From positions 6,260-70,259 of the forward strand of contig CAJTOL010000017.1 in NCBI GenBank assembly GCA_910577645.1: a DNA stretch of 64,000 nt, in the 5' to 3' direction. The notes under the pieces were generated by a model. That model worked only from the letters and a program-made list of their open reading frames with translations. It was not told the DNA's origin and ran no database searches. Of this stretch, positions 24,238-32,513 are shown piece after piece; within the stretch, counting starts at the first letter, position 1; every line of letters starts with the position of its first letter. Origin of the DNA: an uncultured Lachnospiraceae bacterium (GTDB taxonomy: Bacteria; Bacillota; Clostridia; Lachnospirales; Lachnospiraceae). Made by a program: the position numbers and the translations under genes.

Positions 24238-24576
24238 TTATTCTTTTTGGCAGTTTAATTCGGCCGAAATAATATAATCAAAAATGTTTAGAAGCTTTTC
24301 CTGCTCTTTTAACGGTAATTCTGTTAATCTTCTTTCAAGATGTTTCAGTTGAGAATAGCTGTACATATTAATTTCGTCTCCAAGCAAACTGTCAGCAGGA
24401 ATATTTAATGCATTGACGAGTTTAATAAGAGTGTCTAAGCTAGGAGATTTTTCACCACGTTCCATGTAAGAAATAAAAATAGTGCTACATTCGATCTTTT
24501 CGGCCAATCCTTCTTGACTATAGCCAGCCTGTTCCCTATATTTCTGCATACGTTTTCCAAATGCTTTTTTATCCAT
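24238..24576 (-). CDS. XRE-family helix-turn-helix regulator
   Basis: The 112-residue protein has an N-terminal HTH_3 domain (about 8-62): MQKYREQAGYSQEGLAEKIE, then STIFISYMERGEKSPSLDTLIKLVNAL. The C-terminal 40 residues are helical (LKHLERRLTELPLKEQEKLLNIFDYII). It is the first gene of an operon with the sigma and anti-sigma genes, and its upstream gap contains repeated ACTATAAGT-type motifs that may be its operators. Confidence 0.88.
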   Translation of the reverse strand: MDKKAFGKRMQKYREQAGYSQEGLAEKIECSTIFISYMERGEKSPSLDTLIKLVNALNIPADSLLGDEINMYSYSQLKHLERRLTELPLKEQEKLLNIFDYIISAELNCQKE

Positions 24577-24795
24577 GTTAAAACCTCATCTTAGTTTAAA
24601 GTATAATACCTTTAGTATTATTTAATAAAGTATACAGAAAATCGTAGGTTTATTACACAAACTATAAGTTTTATATTTAATACTATAAGTAGTGACATAA
24701 TAAGTTTTGGGACAATTTTGTGACAATATAAGGACACCTTGTAGAAAAATGAAAAATTTTAGTGTTAATTATATTGTAGAAATGGGGGAATTGAT
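24577..24795. promoter_or_regulatory. Divergent control region of the XRE operon and the sigma-like gene
   Basis: The 219-base AT-rich gap lies between divergent genes. It contains GTATAATACCTTTAGTATTAT near 24601-24621 with dyad character, and two ACTATAAGT copies about 23 bases apart near 24661-24690. Promoters could not be assigned with certainty. Confidence 0.35.
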
Positions 24796-25161
24796 ATGAC
24801 AGAGATGCAGATAAAACATTTATTGAGTAAATATATTTTTATACAGCAAGAAATAGAGATATTAAAGAACTATGAATCCTGCTATAAAGAACCAATAGCA
24901 AGTAAATATAAGAAAAAGGAATTTTACATAAATCTTTTGTCCAGTGCAATAAAGATTTTGGATGAAAAAGAGCGCTTTGTAATTGAGACACATTTAATTA
25001 ATCAGAAAACTTGGTTGGAAACAACAGAATTGTATGAAGGAAAGTGCGGAATTTTAAATAGGCGTTCAGAGCGAACATTGAAACGCATACAGTCAAAAGC
25101 GTTAACAAAGATATGGGATTTCATTACCAAGTTACCGATAGAGATTGATGATATAGAATAA
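24796..25161 (+). CDS. Small protein with sigma-70 region-4-like / ArpU-like features
   Basis: The 121-residue protein is highly helical and basic. Its C-terminal half, LDEKERFVIETHLINQKTWLETTELYEG... followed by RRSERTLKRIQSKALTKI, has the shape of sigma region 4 or the phage ArpU family, in which a two-helix DNA-binding unit follows an acidic linker. Such proteins occur in phage and conjugative elements of Firmicutes as late-gene activators. It has a GGGGGAATTGAT ribosome site. No other phage gene is adjacent, so it may be a stranded element gene. It diverges from the XRE/sigma operon and could be part of the same circuit. Confidence 0.6.
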   Translation: MTEMQIKHLLSKYIFIQQEIEILKNYESCYKEPIASKYKKKEFYINLLSSAIKILDEKERFVIETHLINQKTWLETTELYEGKCGILNRRSERTLKRIQSKALTKIWDFITKLPIEIDDIE

Positions 25162-25177
25162 AAGCCAGACACAGCTC

Positions 25178-25212
25178 TGCTTTTATGCCTTATGAGACTG
25201 TGCATAAAAGCA
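25178..25212. repeat. 11-bp inverted repeat between convergent genes
   Basis: TGCTTTTATGC (25178-25188) and its complement (25202-25212) flank a 13-base loop in the 65-base gap between the sigma-like gene and the FadR-type gene. There is no following T run on either strand, so terminator function is uncertain. Confidence 0.4.
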
Positions 25213-25226
25213 AAACCATTTATCTC

Positions 25227-25916
25227 CTATTCTTTTTGTTCTTCCAAATACCTGTTTTCATTATACAGCAGGTGAAAATACATAGCCTGCTGGGCTTCCA
25301 CCGCCTGCCTGTCCCGAATGGCATTAAAAATTGCCCGGTGGGAAATTCGGGTCTGTTCATATTCCACAGACTTAACCTCACTGGCAAATACTGTTATTCC
25401 TTTTCCGATAACCGGAACCAGGTTGGACATAACGCTGTTGTGGCTGCATATTGCAATCTGCTGATGGAATTCAATATCTTTATCCGAATAATCCTGGCGC
25501 TTTTCAATCATCTCTTCTATCTCTAAAAGAATCTCTTCCAGCTTTTCTATGTCCCCGGCCTCAGCATTTTGGGCCGCTAAAGCCGCAATCGGCGGTTCCA
25601 GCATTACCCGCACCTGAATCAGATCCCGGTTCAGCTTCTTTCGATCCTCAACCATAGAAAATCCAAAAGGATCATCTGCTACTCCCTGTTTTTCAGAAAT
25701 GAAAGTTCCCGCTCCCTGCCGTATGGTCACAATATTTCGGGATACCAGAAGCCGCAGCGCTTCCCGAACTGTATTTCGTCCCACCCCCAAACGCTCGGAA
25801 AGCTCTGCCTCTGTGGGAAGCTTATCTCCCGGGCCATAGCTGCCCTGCCGTATCAGATCAATCAGCTCTTTGGCCGCCTGTTCTGCTAATGTTTTGTGTT
25901 CTCCTTGTTTTTCCAT
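25227..25916 (-). CDS. FadR/GntR-family transcriptional regulator with FCD domain
   Basis: The 229-residue protein has an N-terminal winged HTH (about 8-72: LIRQGSYGPGDKLPTEAELSERLGVGRNTVREALRLL) and a C-terminal all-helical FCD ligand domain (about 85-220), including FHQQIAICSHNSVM, whose Asp/His residues usually bind a metal and a carboxylate ligand. Members commonly repress uronate, gluconate or other organic-acid catabolic genes. No such gene adjoins it, so its target may be one of the two catabolic operons at 7-21 kb; that is inference. It diverges from the MATE gene. Confidence 0.9.
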   Translation of the reverse strand: MEKQGEHKTLAEQAAKELIDLIRQGSYGPGDKLPTEAELSERLGVGRNTVREALRLLVSRNIVTIRQGAGTFISEKQGVADDPFGFSMVEDRKKLNRDLIQVRVMLEPPIAALAAQNAEAGDIEKLEEILLEIEEMIEKRQDYSDKDIEFHQQIAICSHNSVMSNLVPVIGKGITVFASEVKSVEYEQTRISHRAIFNAIRDRQAVEAQQAMYFHLLYNENRYLEEQKE

Positions 25917-26093
25917 TATCCTCTCCGCTTTATTTGTTTCTTCTAGATTATCATATTTCGTCCTTTTTTTCTACCGCCTCTTTTCTGCTTTCCGATTAAT
26001 TGCTTTCCGCCAGATGCAAACACCGTTTGCGGGAGATCTGTCCCAAATGAATACGGCGCAGCAGGCTACGGATACCTGACCCCAGCAAAAGTA

Positions 26094-26122
26094 TTGCGCC
26101 GCCTTAGCAGGGATGGTATAAT
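26094..26122 (+). promoter_or_regulatory. Predicted promoter of the MATE gene
   Basis: TTGCGC (26094-26099) and TATAAT (26117-26122) are separated by 17 bases, 21 bases upstream of the MATE ATG. Confidence 0.55.
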
Positions 26123-26143
26123 CAAAAATTGAGGTGATTTTAC

Positions 26144-27481
26144 ATGAATACAAAACAGTCTCTTACAGAAGGAAATATTGTAAAAAGTGTGATTTTGTTT
26201 TCCGTTCCCTTCCTTTTAGCCAACTTGATTCAGGCTTTGTATGGGGCGGTGGATTTAATGGTTATTGGCTGGTATTGTTCGCCGGAAAGCGTGGCGGCAG
26301 TGTCCACAGGCACCCAGGTAACCCAGATTATCACAAGTATGGTCTCAGGTCTGACTTTGGGCGGTACCGTATTGGTAGGAAAATATGTAGGCATGAAACG
26401 GCCAAATGATGTGAGGGATACCATTGCCACCAATCTCTCGGTGTTCTTCATTGCAGGCATAATTTTGACCGCCCTTCTGCTGATTTTTGTATCTCCAATT
26501 TTGACAACCTTAAAAACTCCGGAGCTGTCCTTTCCTCTGGCAATGCAATATGTCTCTGTCTGCGCCTGGGGCGTTGTGTTTATCTGTGGATACAATGCTA
26601 TCAGCGCCATTTTACGGGGGTATGGGGATTCCAAAAGCCCTTTGATTTTTGTGGCTGTCTCCGGTTTTCTTAATCTAATTGGAGATGTTCTTTTGGTAAA
26701 ATATCTGCATATGGACGTTTCCGGAACCGCTCTGGCTACTATCTGCTCCCAGGGAATCAGCATGATTTTAGCTATGGTTTATCTCAATAAGCGGGATTTT
26801 ATTTTTCGGTTCCGGCTGAAGAATTTTAAAATTTCCAGAGAAAAGCTGCGGGAGCTGGCTTATGTGGGAATCCCCATTTCCCTTCAGGAATGTATGGTGC
26901 GCCTTTCCTTCTTATATCTGACCTCCGTCACCAACCGGCTGGGCGTTAACGCGGCGGCTGCTGTGGGCATTGCCAGTAAATACGATGTATTTGCCATGCT
27001 TCCCGCCACCTCTGTAGCCAACGCCCTGGCCGCCATTGTGGCCCAAAATTATGGCGCAAAGCAGTTTAAACGGATGAACCAGTCTCTGGCTGTGGGCATC
27101 TTGTTTGCCCTTCCTTTTTCTACCGCCTTCTTCCTGTGGGCCCAGATAAGTCCTGAATCTATGATCCGGGTATTTTCTAATGACGCCGCCATTATTGCAA
27201 CCGGAATCCCATTTTTCAGGACCTGCAGCTTTGATTATCTGTGCGTACTGTTTGTGTTTACCCTAAATGGCTACTTAAACGGCCGCTCCCGGACTATGTT
27301 TACTATGGTAAGCTGCTGCTTTGGAGCTCTGGCCCTGAGGATGCCGCTGATTTATGCCGCCTGCCATTATGCGCCGGACGAGCTGGGAATTATTGGGACC
27401 GTGGCTCCTGCTGTTTCTGGTATTATGGCGGTATATACGTTGGTTTATGTACTGCATTTAATGCGGAAAACAGAAAAATAA
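26144..27481 (+). CDS. MATE-family multidrug/Na+ antiporter
   Basis: The 445-residue membrane protein has about 12 predicted helices in two related halves. The N-terminus GNIVKSVILFSVPFLLANLIQALYGAVDLMVIG is the typical MatE opening, and the second half repeats it with LRELAYVGIPISLQECMV. Family members export cationic drugs or metabolites with H+ or Na+ entry. The substrate is not predictable. A good GAGGTGA site precedes the ATG. It converges on the EFR1 ferredoxin gene with a 12-base gap. Confidence 0.92.
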   Translation: MNTKQSLTEGNIVKSVILFSVPFLLANLIQALYGAVDLMVIGWYCSPESVAAVSTGTQVTQIITSMVSGLTLGGTVLVGKYVGMKRPNDVRDTIATNLSVFFIAGIILTALLLIFVSPILTTLKTPELSFPLAMQYVSVCAWGVVFICGYNAISAILRGYGDSKSPLIFVAVSGFLNLIGDVLLVKYLHMDVSGTALATICSQGISMILAMVYLNKRDFIFRFRLKNFKISREKLRELAYVGIPISLQECMVRLSFLYLTSVTNRLGVNAAAAVGIASKYDVFAMLPATSVANALAAIVAQNYGAKQFKRMNQSLAVGILFALPFSTAFFLWAQISPESMIRVFSNDAAIIATGIPFFRTCSFDYLCVLFVFTLNGYLNGRSRTMFTMVSCCFGALALRMPLIYAACHYAPDELGIIGTVAPAVSGIMAVYTLVYVLHLMRKTEK

Positions 27482-27493
27482 AAAACCGCCTTT

Positions 27494-28279
27494 TTAATTC
27501 TTCAAATACAAAATATTTTCTTTCCTGCCCCGGCAAACCTTGGCCAGCTTCTGGGTCAGACCATCCAGCACTGTCTGATCTAATCTCCTGGCCTGAACCG
27601 GGCAAATAGTTCTGCACCTCATACAGGCAATACAGATTTCCGAATGGGTTTCCCGGGGATTGTCTGCCGGAATTGCCTGAACCGGGCATCCGGCTGCACA
27701 GGCGCCGCAGCCGGTACAAGTATCGTCAGCCTGGGGTTTTAAAGACACGATTCCAAAGGGCTTATAGGGCCGGTTTCCGGGAATCCATTCAGCATCAGTT
27801 TCTTCTGACATACCTTCTTTTGTCAGATGCCGCTTAATTTCCGCCCCAAATTCCTGCAGCCTGGCCCAATCCTCCTTGTCCGGCCGGCCGGCGCCATACT
27901 GATGTACAATAGAGTGCTGAGCCACTGCACTGATTGCAGCTTCACAGACAAATCCGGCGGCTGTCAGGGTATCCTCCAGTTCCACCAGGGTATCTTCAAA
28001 TTCCCGGTTTCCGTAAACTGCCATTAAAACCGCTTTTGCTCCTCCGCCGGACATAGAGGCCAGCCGTTCTACAGCAATCGCCGGAACCCGTCCACCATAG
28101 GAAGGGACAGCGGCTACGCAAAGATCCCCTTTTTTAAACTGGTAGCGGGAATAGTCCTCCCCATAAACTGACAAATCAACTTCTGTCACGTTCTGCCCAT
28201 CTGCCAGGGCCCGGCAGACAATGCCTGCGGCCTTTTTTGTTCCCCCTACGGGGCTGAAATAGATATTATAAATTTCCAT
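27494..28279 (-). CDS. EFR1 family ferrodoxin (flavodoxin-like domain plus 2[4Fe-4S] ferredoxin)
   Basis: The 261-residue protein has an N-terminal flavodoxin-like domain (about 1-150; IYFSPVGGTKKAAGIV binds FMN phosphate) and a C-terminal bacterial ferredoxin with two cluster motifs, CTGCGACAAGCP and CIACMRCRTICP. EFR1 proteins are probable electron carriers in anaerobes with unknown partners. The start is ATG 28279, chosen for its GGGGAGA site; the longer frame overlaps the specificity-subunit gene. Confidence 0.9.
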   Translation of the reverse strand: MEIYNIYFSPVGGTKKAAGIVCRALADGQNVTEVDLSVYGEDYSRYQFKKGDLCVAAVPSYGGRVPAIAVERLASMSGGGAKAVLMAVYGNREFEDTLVELEDTLTAAGFVCEAAISAVAQHSIVHQYGAGRPDKEDWARLQEFGAEIKRHLTKEGMSEETDAEWIPGNRPYKPFGIVSLKPQADDTCTGCGACAAGCPVQAIPADNPRETHSEICIACMRCRTICPVQARRLDQTVLDGLTQKLAKVCRGRKENILYLKN

Positions 28280-28296
28280 ATTTCTTCTCCCCTCTA

Positions 28297-29712
28297 TTAT
28301 TTGCAAACAGTTTCTTCTATAATATTATTAATCTGGCTTCTTAACTCTGCAATTTTACTGTACAAACCTTTTTGTTTCCCAATCTCTCTCTCGATCTCAT
28401 CTACAATCTTCTGTTGCTCTTCCGGTAAAAGATCCGGGGCAGGAAATTCCTGCATAACGATAGGAAATATATTCTGATTCTGTAATCCTTTTTTATATAG
28501 TTCAATCAAATATTGAAAATATTTGCTTCTCAGATAATAGTATCCGAACATGGGATTATATTTCTGGCTGTCAAAGCGAATTCTCATTGTAAAATCCGCA
28601 AATATCCCTTTAAAGTCCTCTTTTACAATAGCTGTCTTTCCTATTGCAACGCCTGAGCGGGCCATAACAATATCCCCTTTTTCCAGTGTCTTATCTTTTT
28701 TGGCCTGGTAAAAGGAATCGGAAACTAATTGAGTTTCATCCAGCTCTATTTCCAATGTTTTGATAGTGGCCATGGACACGTAATATGCCTCTCCCCTCTC
28801 GTCAAAATCTTCCGGTGAAATACTTGCGCCAAGGACAATGGGCGCTGCCAGAAAGTGTTTAATTTTCTTATCCGTCGTCCCGGCAAGCTGCTTTTTTACA
28901 AATGCGCCGGCTGGCCGGTGGTATTTTGCACTGAAACGCAAATCCAGGTTGTTGCCAAAGTCCTGCTGTTCCAGATGATAATTCTTTTCTTCTTTTAATT
29001 TTTCAAATTTCTTATAATCAAAAACAAATTTTTTCTGAAAAGCAGAATCTATAATCTCCTGCAAGCTTCGCAATTCTAACGATAATTTTTTAGCAGTTTT
29101 AAGCGTCTCGCTTATCTTTTTCTCGATGGCATCTTTATTATCAATTAATTGGTCTATTATCGTTTTATTAAATCTTACCTCTTTTATATCTGTTTCGTTA
29201 ATTGTCGGATACCCTTTTCCCTGCCTGGATACCGCTATCAAATTCTCATAAAAAATGGTACGTAAACCATGGTAAAGAATCTCCGGTATTTTTTTAGGTT
29301 TGATTCTTATAAAAGCGGATGTAAAATATACATCTTCCATATCTTCATCAATAAGTACAAATTTCTTTAAATTAGGCCTCACTTTAGATATAAGAATATC
29401 GCCTTTTTCCGCTGCTATGATATCGCCTTTTTCTATTTTCTTGTAATAATTTTCATTAATTAAACTACGTTCATTAAAGTTTAAAACAACCGGTGTTATA
29501 TTTCCATTTTTATCTACATTTCCTATTTCACAGTATTTAAAATCACAATATAGCTGTTCTTCTGAAATTATTTTCGTTTCAGGAAAGCAAAACAAATCGT
29601 AAAATATATAATATTCCTGCAGATGGTTCTGATAATATTTATGAAAATCGTAATCACTTCGGAAGCTCTTTTCATAGCTGAGTTTTTCAAAATCAACGTT
29701 ATTTATTTTCAT
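28297..29712 (-). CDS. Type I-like restriction specificity (S) subunit
   Basis: The 471-residue protein has two target-recognition halves, each ending in a helical spacer: about 1-230, closing with DAIEKKISETLKTAKKLSLELRSLQEIIDSAF, and about 250-470, closing with LPEEQQKIVDEIEREIGKQKGLYSKIAELRSQI. Strands such as EKGDIVMARSGVAIGKTAIV are typical of S-subunit TRDs. It would pick a bipartite DNA site for the methylase/nuclease encoded just upstream. The start is taken as ATG 29712; a GTG at 29733 that overlaps the methylase stop is an alternative, and ribosome sites are weak for both. Confidence 0.88.
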   Translation of the reverse strand: MKINNVDFEKLSYEKSFRSDYDFHKYYQNHLQEYYIFYDLFCFPETKIISEEQLYCDFKYCEIGNVDKNGNITPVVLNFNERSLINENYYKKIEKGDIIAAEKGDILISKVRPNLKKFVLIDEDMEDVYFTSAFIRIKPKKIPEILYHGLRTIFYENLIAVSRQGKGYPTINETDIKEVRFNKTIIDQLIDNKDAIEKKISETLKTAKKLSLELRSLQEIIDSAFQKKFVFDYKKFEKLKEEKNYHLEQQDFGNNLDLRFSAKYHRPAGAFVKKQLAGTTDKKIKHFLAAPIVLGASISPEDFDERGEAYYVSMATIKTLEIELDETQLVSDSFYQAKKDKTLEKGDIVMARSGVAIGKTAIVKEDFKGIFADFTMRIRFDSQKYNPMFGYYYLRSKYFQYLIELYKKGLQNQNIFPIVMQEFPAPDLLPEEQQKIVDEIEREIGKQKGLYSKIAELRSQINNIIEETVCK

Positions 29713-29723
29713 AATCAGCGCTT

Positions 29724-32411
29724 TCACTCCCACTCAATATCACGCATATGATCCAGCACCGTCAAATACGTATTTTTATGGAGGGCAATGTAATTGCTCT
29801 GGTATTCCTGAAGCCGTCCACTTTTAAACTCTTCCACAAGGGCCTCATCTGTCCGTTCCAGGTACATTTTCTTCAGAGCATCTCCATCATAGTACTTTAA
29901 GGCAAATGCTTTTATTTCTTCATATTCCGCGCAAATCTTATCTTTTTCCGTTGTAAGCAGCTCTATTTTTTTATCGATCTGCTCCAGCTTCTCCGGCTTC
30001 TTTTCTTTTTTTTCCTTCTCTTTCTCAATTTGCTCTTCTAGCGTTATAATGCTGTCCTTGTAGTCCTTATGGATTTTTTCAACATTAAGCTTTTGCGGAG
30101 CGTATTCCAGTGTAAATAATTCATTAGGCAGTTCCTTTTCTCCCCGTTTTGTCCGCTTATATCCAATATTTTCCGCCTCTGCCATAAACACTTTATAGGT
30201 GGTTCTGGGGGCAACTTCCCCAAATACCCACCAGGTATTTACATATCCAAAGCTCTCTTTGGTGTCTTTATCAGTGGTACACAAACTTTCTAATTCTCCC
30301 CGGTATTTTTCCATCAGCTCGTCTGCGGAAAGCTTGCTGTCATTGTCCGTTATATATCCCTTCAGCATCCGGCACAGGGTCGCTTTTTCATCATCCCAGG
30401 TCATCTCTTTAATTGACGGCAGCTTGTCTTTTTCTTTCAGACCGTCATGAACTGCCAGAAGATTTTCCACCCGGGTTTTTAGCTTGGAATACTCATTGGA
30501 TGCAAGACTCCACAGATTATTCCATGCAGTAACCTCTGCCGCCGTCTTCTTCTGGGCAAACAAAATGCTGGTTTTGGTTGAAGTATATGGTTCAAAAGCT
30601 AATTGAGGCAGGGAAACTACTGCTTTGATCTTAAAATATTTATAAAGGAACAAACGGATATACTTATTTTCCGTTGTATCAAAAACACTTTCCGGAAGAA
30701 CCGCCGCCAATCGCCCATTTTCCCGCAAAAGCTGATACCATCGTTCAATAAAGAGATTTTCTGAGTTTTTCTTTTCTCCGAATATAAAGCTCTTTTTAAT
30801 CGTCTTCTTTGTATCATTATCCAGGTTTACGCTAAAGGGCGGATTGGTCAAAATCAGATCAAAATTCCCGTTTACCATTTTTCCATAATACAGGGACGCC
30901 TCGTTGCCGTCATGCATAACGTTTGGGCCGGTTTCTTTTTGATATTGCTCGAAAGGAAGCAGGCCGTCTTTTACAAAGATATTGGTGGAACCGTCTCCGT
31001 GGAGAATCATATTTACCTTAGCCGCAGTGCCCAGATTAAAATTGGATTCCACCCCGTAAATATAGGTCTGAGCCCATTTATTTTCCCGATGATCCGGATA
31101 AAACCAGTCGGACTCTACTTTATCTTTGACTGCTCTGGTGGTGCCCAATTCCTGGCGGAACCGGTACTTCATGTTTTCAGTTATGAATTTCATGTATTCA
31201 ATTAAAAATGTACCGCTGCCTGCAGAAGGATCCACCATATAAGGGATCTCCTTATCCGCCTTTATCCGTTTAATCGCCAGCCTGTCTGCCTGGATTGCCC
31301 ACAGCATAAAACGTACAATATTGACATGAGTGAAAAACTGCCCTTTACTCTGTTTAAATCCACCGCGGATAATGCCCTCAAAGAATTCTCCCAGAATATC
31401 TTTTCCGCTGAGACTATTTTTCCCGTCAACAAAAGAAAGCCCTTCCAGCTTTTGAACGGCATATTTTAATTTAGACAGAGAAAATTTTTTGGTATCAATC
31501 ACATAGGATTTTGCCAGCTCCGTCTCATCCGCTATATACATCTTTGCTCTTAATGCATCTTGATAAAGGCCGTTAATGCGCTCAAAAAGCTGGTCATTGG
31601 TTTCAAACGCTTCGTCTCCTTCTTTTTCAAAGGTAAGCGCCTGAAATTTATATTTTTCCCCGCTTTCTGTGGTATCTTCGTCCTGAATTTTTGCGAGAAT
31701 CAGATTGGTTAAGGAGGAAAACACTTCGTTATCATCCGTTCCTCCGCCGCCCCACAAAACGTTATGTAAATCTGTCTGGAGCTGATTTAGCATTTCACCG
31801 GAAAAATTAGTTTCCAGATCCTTATCAGAATCCCTTACATATGGTTTGTGCTGTGCCTTTCCATAGCAGGAAGGAAGATCATTGGTGTAATTTCGTGAGC
31901 TCTCCCAATCTGCAAATGTTGGATACAGATCCGTATCTATAATGATACACTCATCTGAAACCCGATCTTCTGTCTGGGAAATTGTGTATAGAACCAGATA
32001 TTTTACTTTGTGGTTCTCTGCATTTTCCATAAAGGAAACTTTGTATAATTGCTCCTCAATGGTTTTGTCTTTATCAATTACACGGTAATCCTCCGGGCTT
32101 TTTACCTCTATAAACAAAAAGGCATCGCCTTTTGCATCCCGGACAATAATATCAATACGGCTTGTATTGGTATGGGGACGTCCTGCGGTGTATTCTCTTT
32201 CAATTTCTATCCGCTCCGCAGGATATCCCAATTCATTGACAAGTCTTGTCAAAATAAAGGCCCGGGTCATTTCTTCGTCACCTGAGCAGTCATTTATGGT
32301 TCTTCTCTGAATAATGCCGTCATATGCTACCTTACTTTTATCCAGCTCCAATTTTGCTACTACTTTTACCACCTGGCTGTCAATATAGATTTTTATAAGC
32401 TCTCTGTTCAT
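29724..32411 (-). CDS. Restriction-modification protein: N-terminal nuclease domain fused to an N6-adenine methylase
   Basis: The 895-residue protein begins with a PD-(D/E)XK-type domain resembling the HsdR N-terminus: SRIDIIV (Asp87) and FLFIEVKSP (Glu102, Lys104). An HsdM-like N6-adenine methylase follows with motif I DPSAGSG (394-400) and motif IV NPPF (523-526), and a charged coiled coil near 800-830. No HsdR translocase gene is nearby. A nuclease-methylase polypeptide plus a separate S subunit is the layout of BcgI-type (type IIB) systems, although this protein is longer than BcgI-A; it could also be methylation-only if the nuclease domain is regulatory. The ATG has a GAGGAATT site. Confidence 0.85.
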   Translation of the reverse strand: MNRELIKIYIDSQVVKVVAKLELDKSKVAYDGIIQRRTINDCSGDEEMTRAFILTRLVNELGYPAERIEIEREYTAGRPHTNTSRIDIIVRDAKGDAFLFIEVKSPEDYRVIDKDKTIEEQLYKVSFMENAENHKVKYLVLYTISQTEDRVSDECIIIDTDLYPTFADWESSRNYTNDLPSCYGKAQHKPYVRDSDKDLETNFSGEMLNQLQTDLHNVLWGGGGTDDNEVFSSLTNLILAKIQDEDTTESGEKYKFQALTFEKEGDEAFETNDQLFERINGLYQDALRAKMYIADETELAKSYVIDTKKFSLSKLKYAVQKLEGLSFVDGKNSLSGKDILGEFFEGIIRGGFKQSKGQFFTHVNIVRFMLWAIQADRLAIKRIKADKEIPYMVDPSAGSGTFLIEYMKFITENMKYRFRQELGTTRAVKDKVESDWFYPDHRENKWAQTYIYGVESNFNLGTAAKVNMILHGDGSTNIFVKDGLLPFEQYQKETGPNVMHDGNEASLYYGKMVNGNFDLILTNPPFSVNLDNDTKKTIKKSFIFGEKKNSENLFIERWYQLLRENGRLAAVLPESVFDTTENKYIRLFLYKYFKIKAVVSLPQLAFEPYTSTKTSILFAQKKTAAEVTAWNNLWSLASNEYSKLKTRVENLLAVHDGLKEKDKLPSIKEMTWDDEKATLCRMLKGYITDNDSKLSADELMEKYRGELESLCTTDKDTKESFGYVNTWWVFGEVAPRTTYKVFMAEAENIGYKRTKRGEKELPNELFTLEYAPQKLNVEKIHKDYKDSIITLEEQIEKEKEKKEKKPEKLEQIDKKIELLTTEKDKICAEYEEIKAFALKYYDGDALKKMYLERTDEALVEEFKSGRLQEYQSNYIALHKNTYLTVLDHMRDIEWE

Positions 32412-32513
32412 CTGAATTCCTCGCTTGGGCTTTACACTTTTGGTAATTGGATTTCCTGTCTTTTTAGTTTAGCATACCCGGCTTATTTTTTCTACCGCCT
32501 GTTTTCCGGCCTT

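Noticed and set aside
25178..25212. Calling the 11-bp inverted repeat a terminator
   Set aside because: Neither strand shows a T run after the stem; it is listed only as a repeat.
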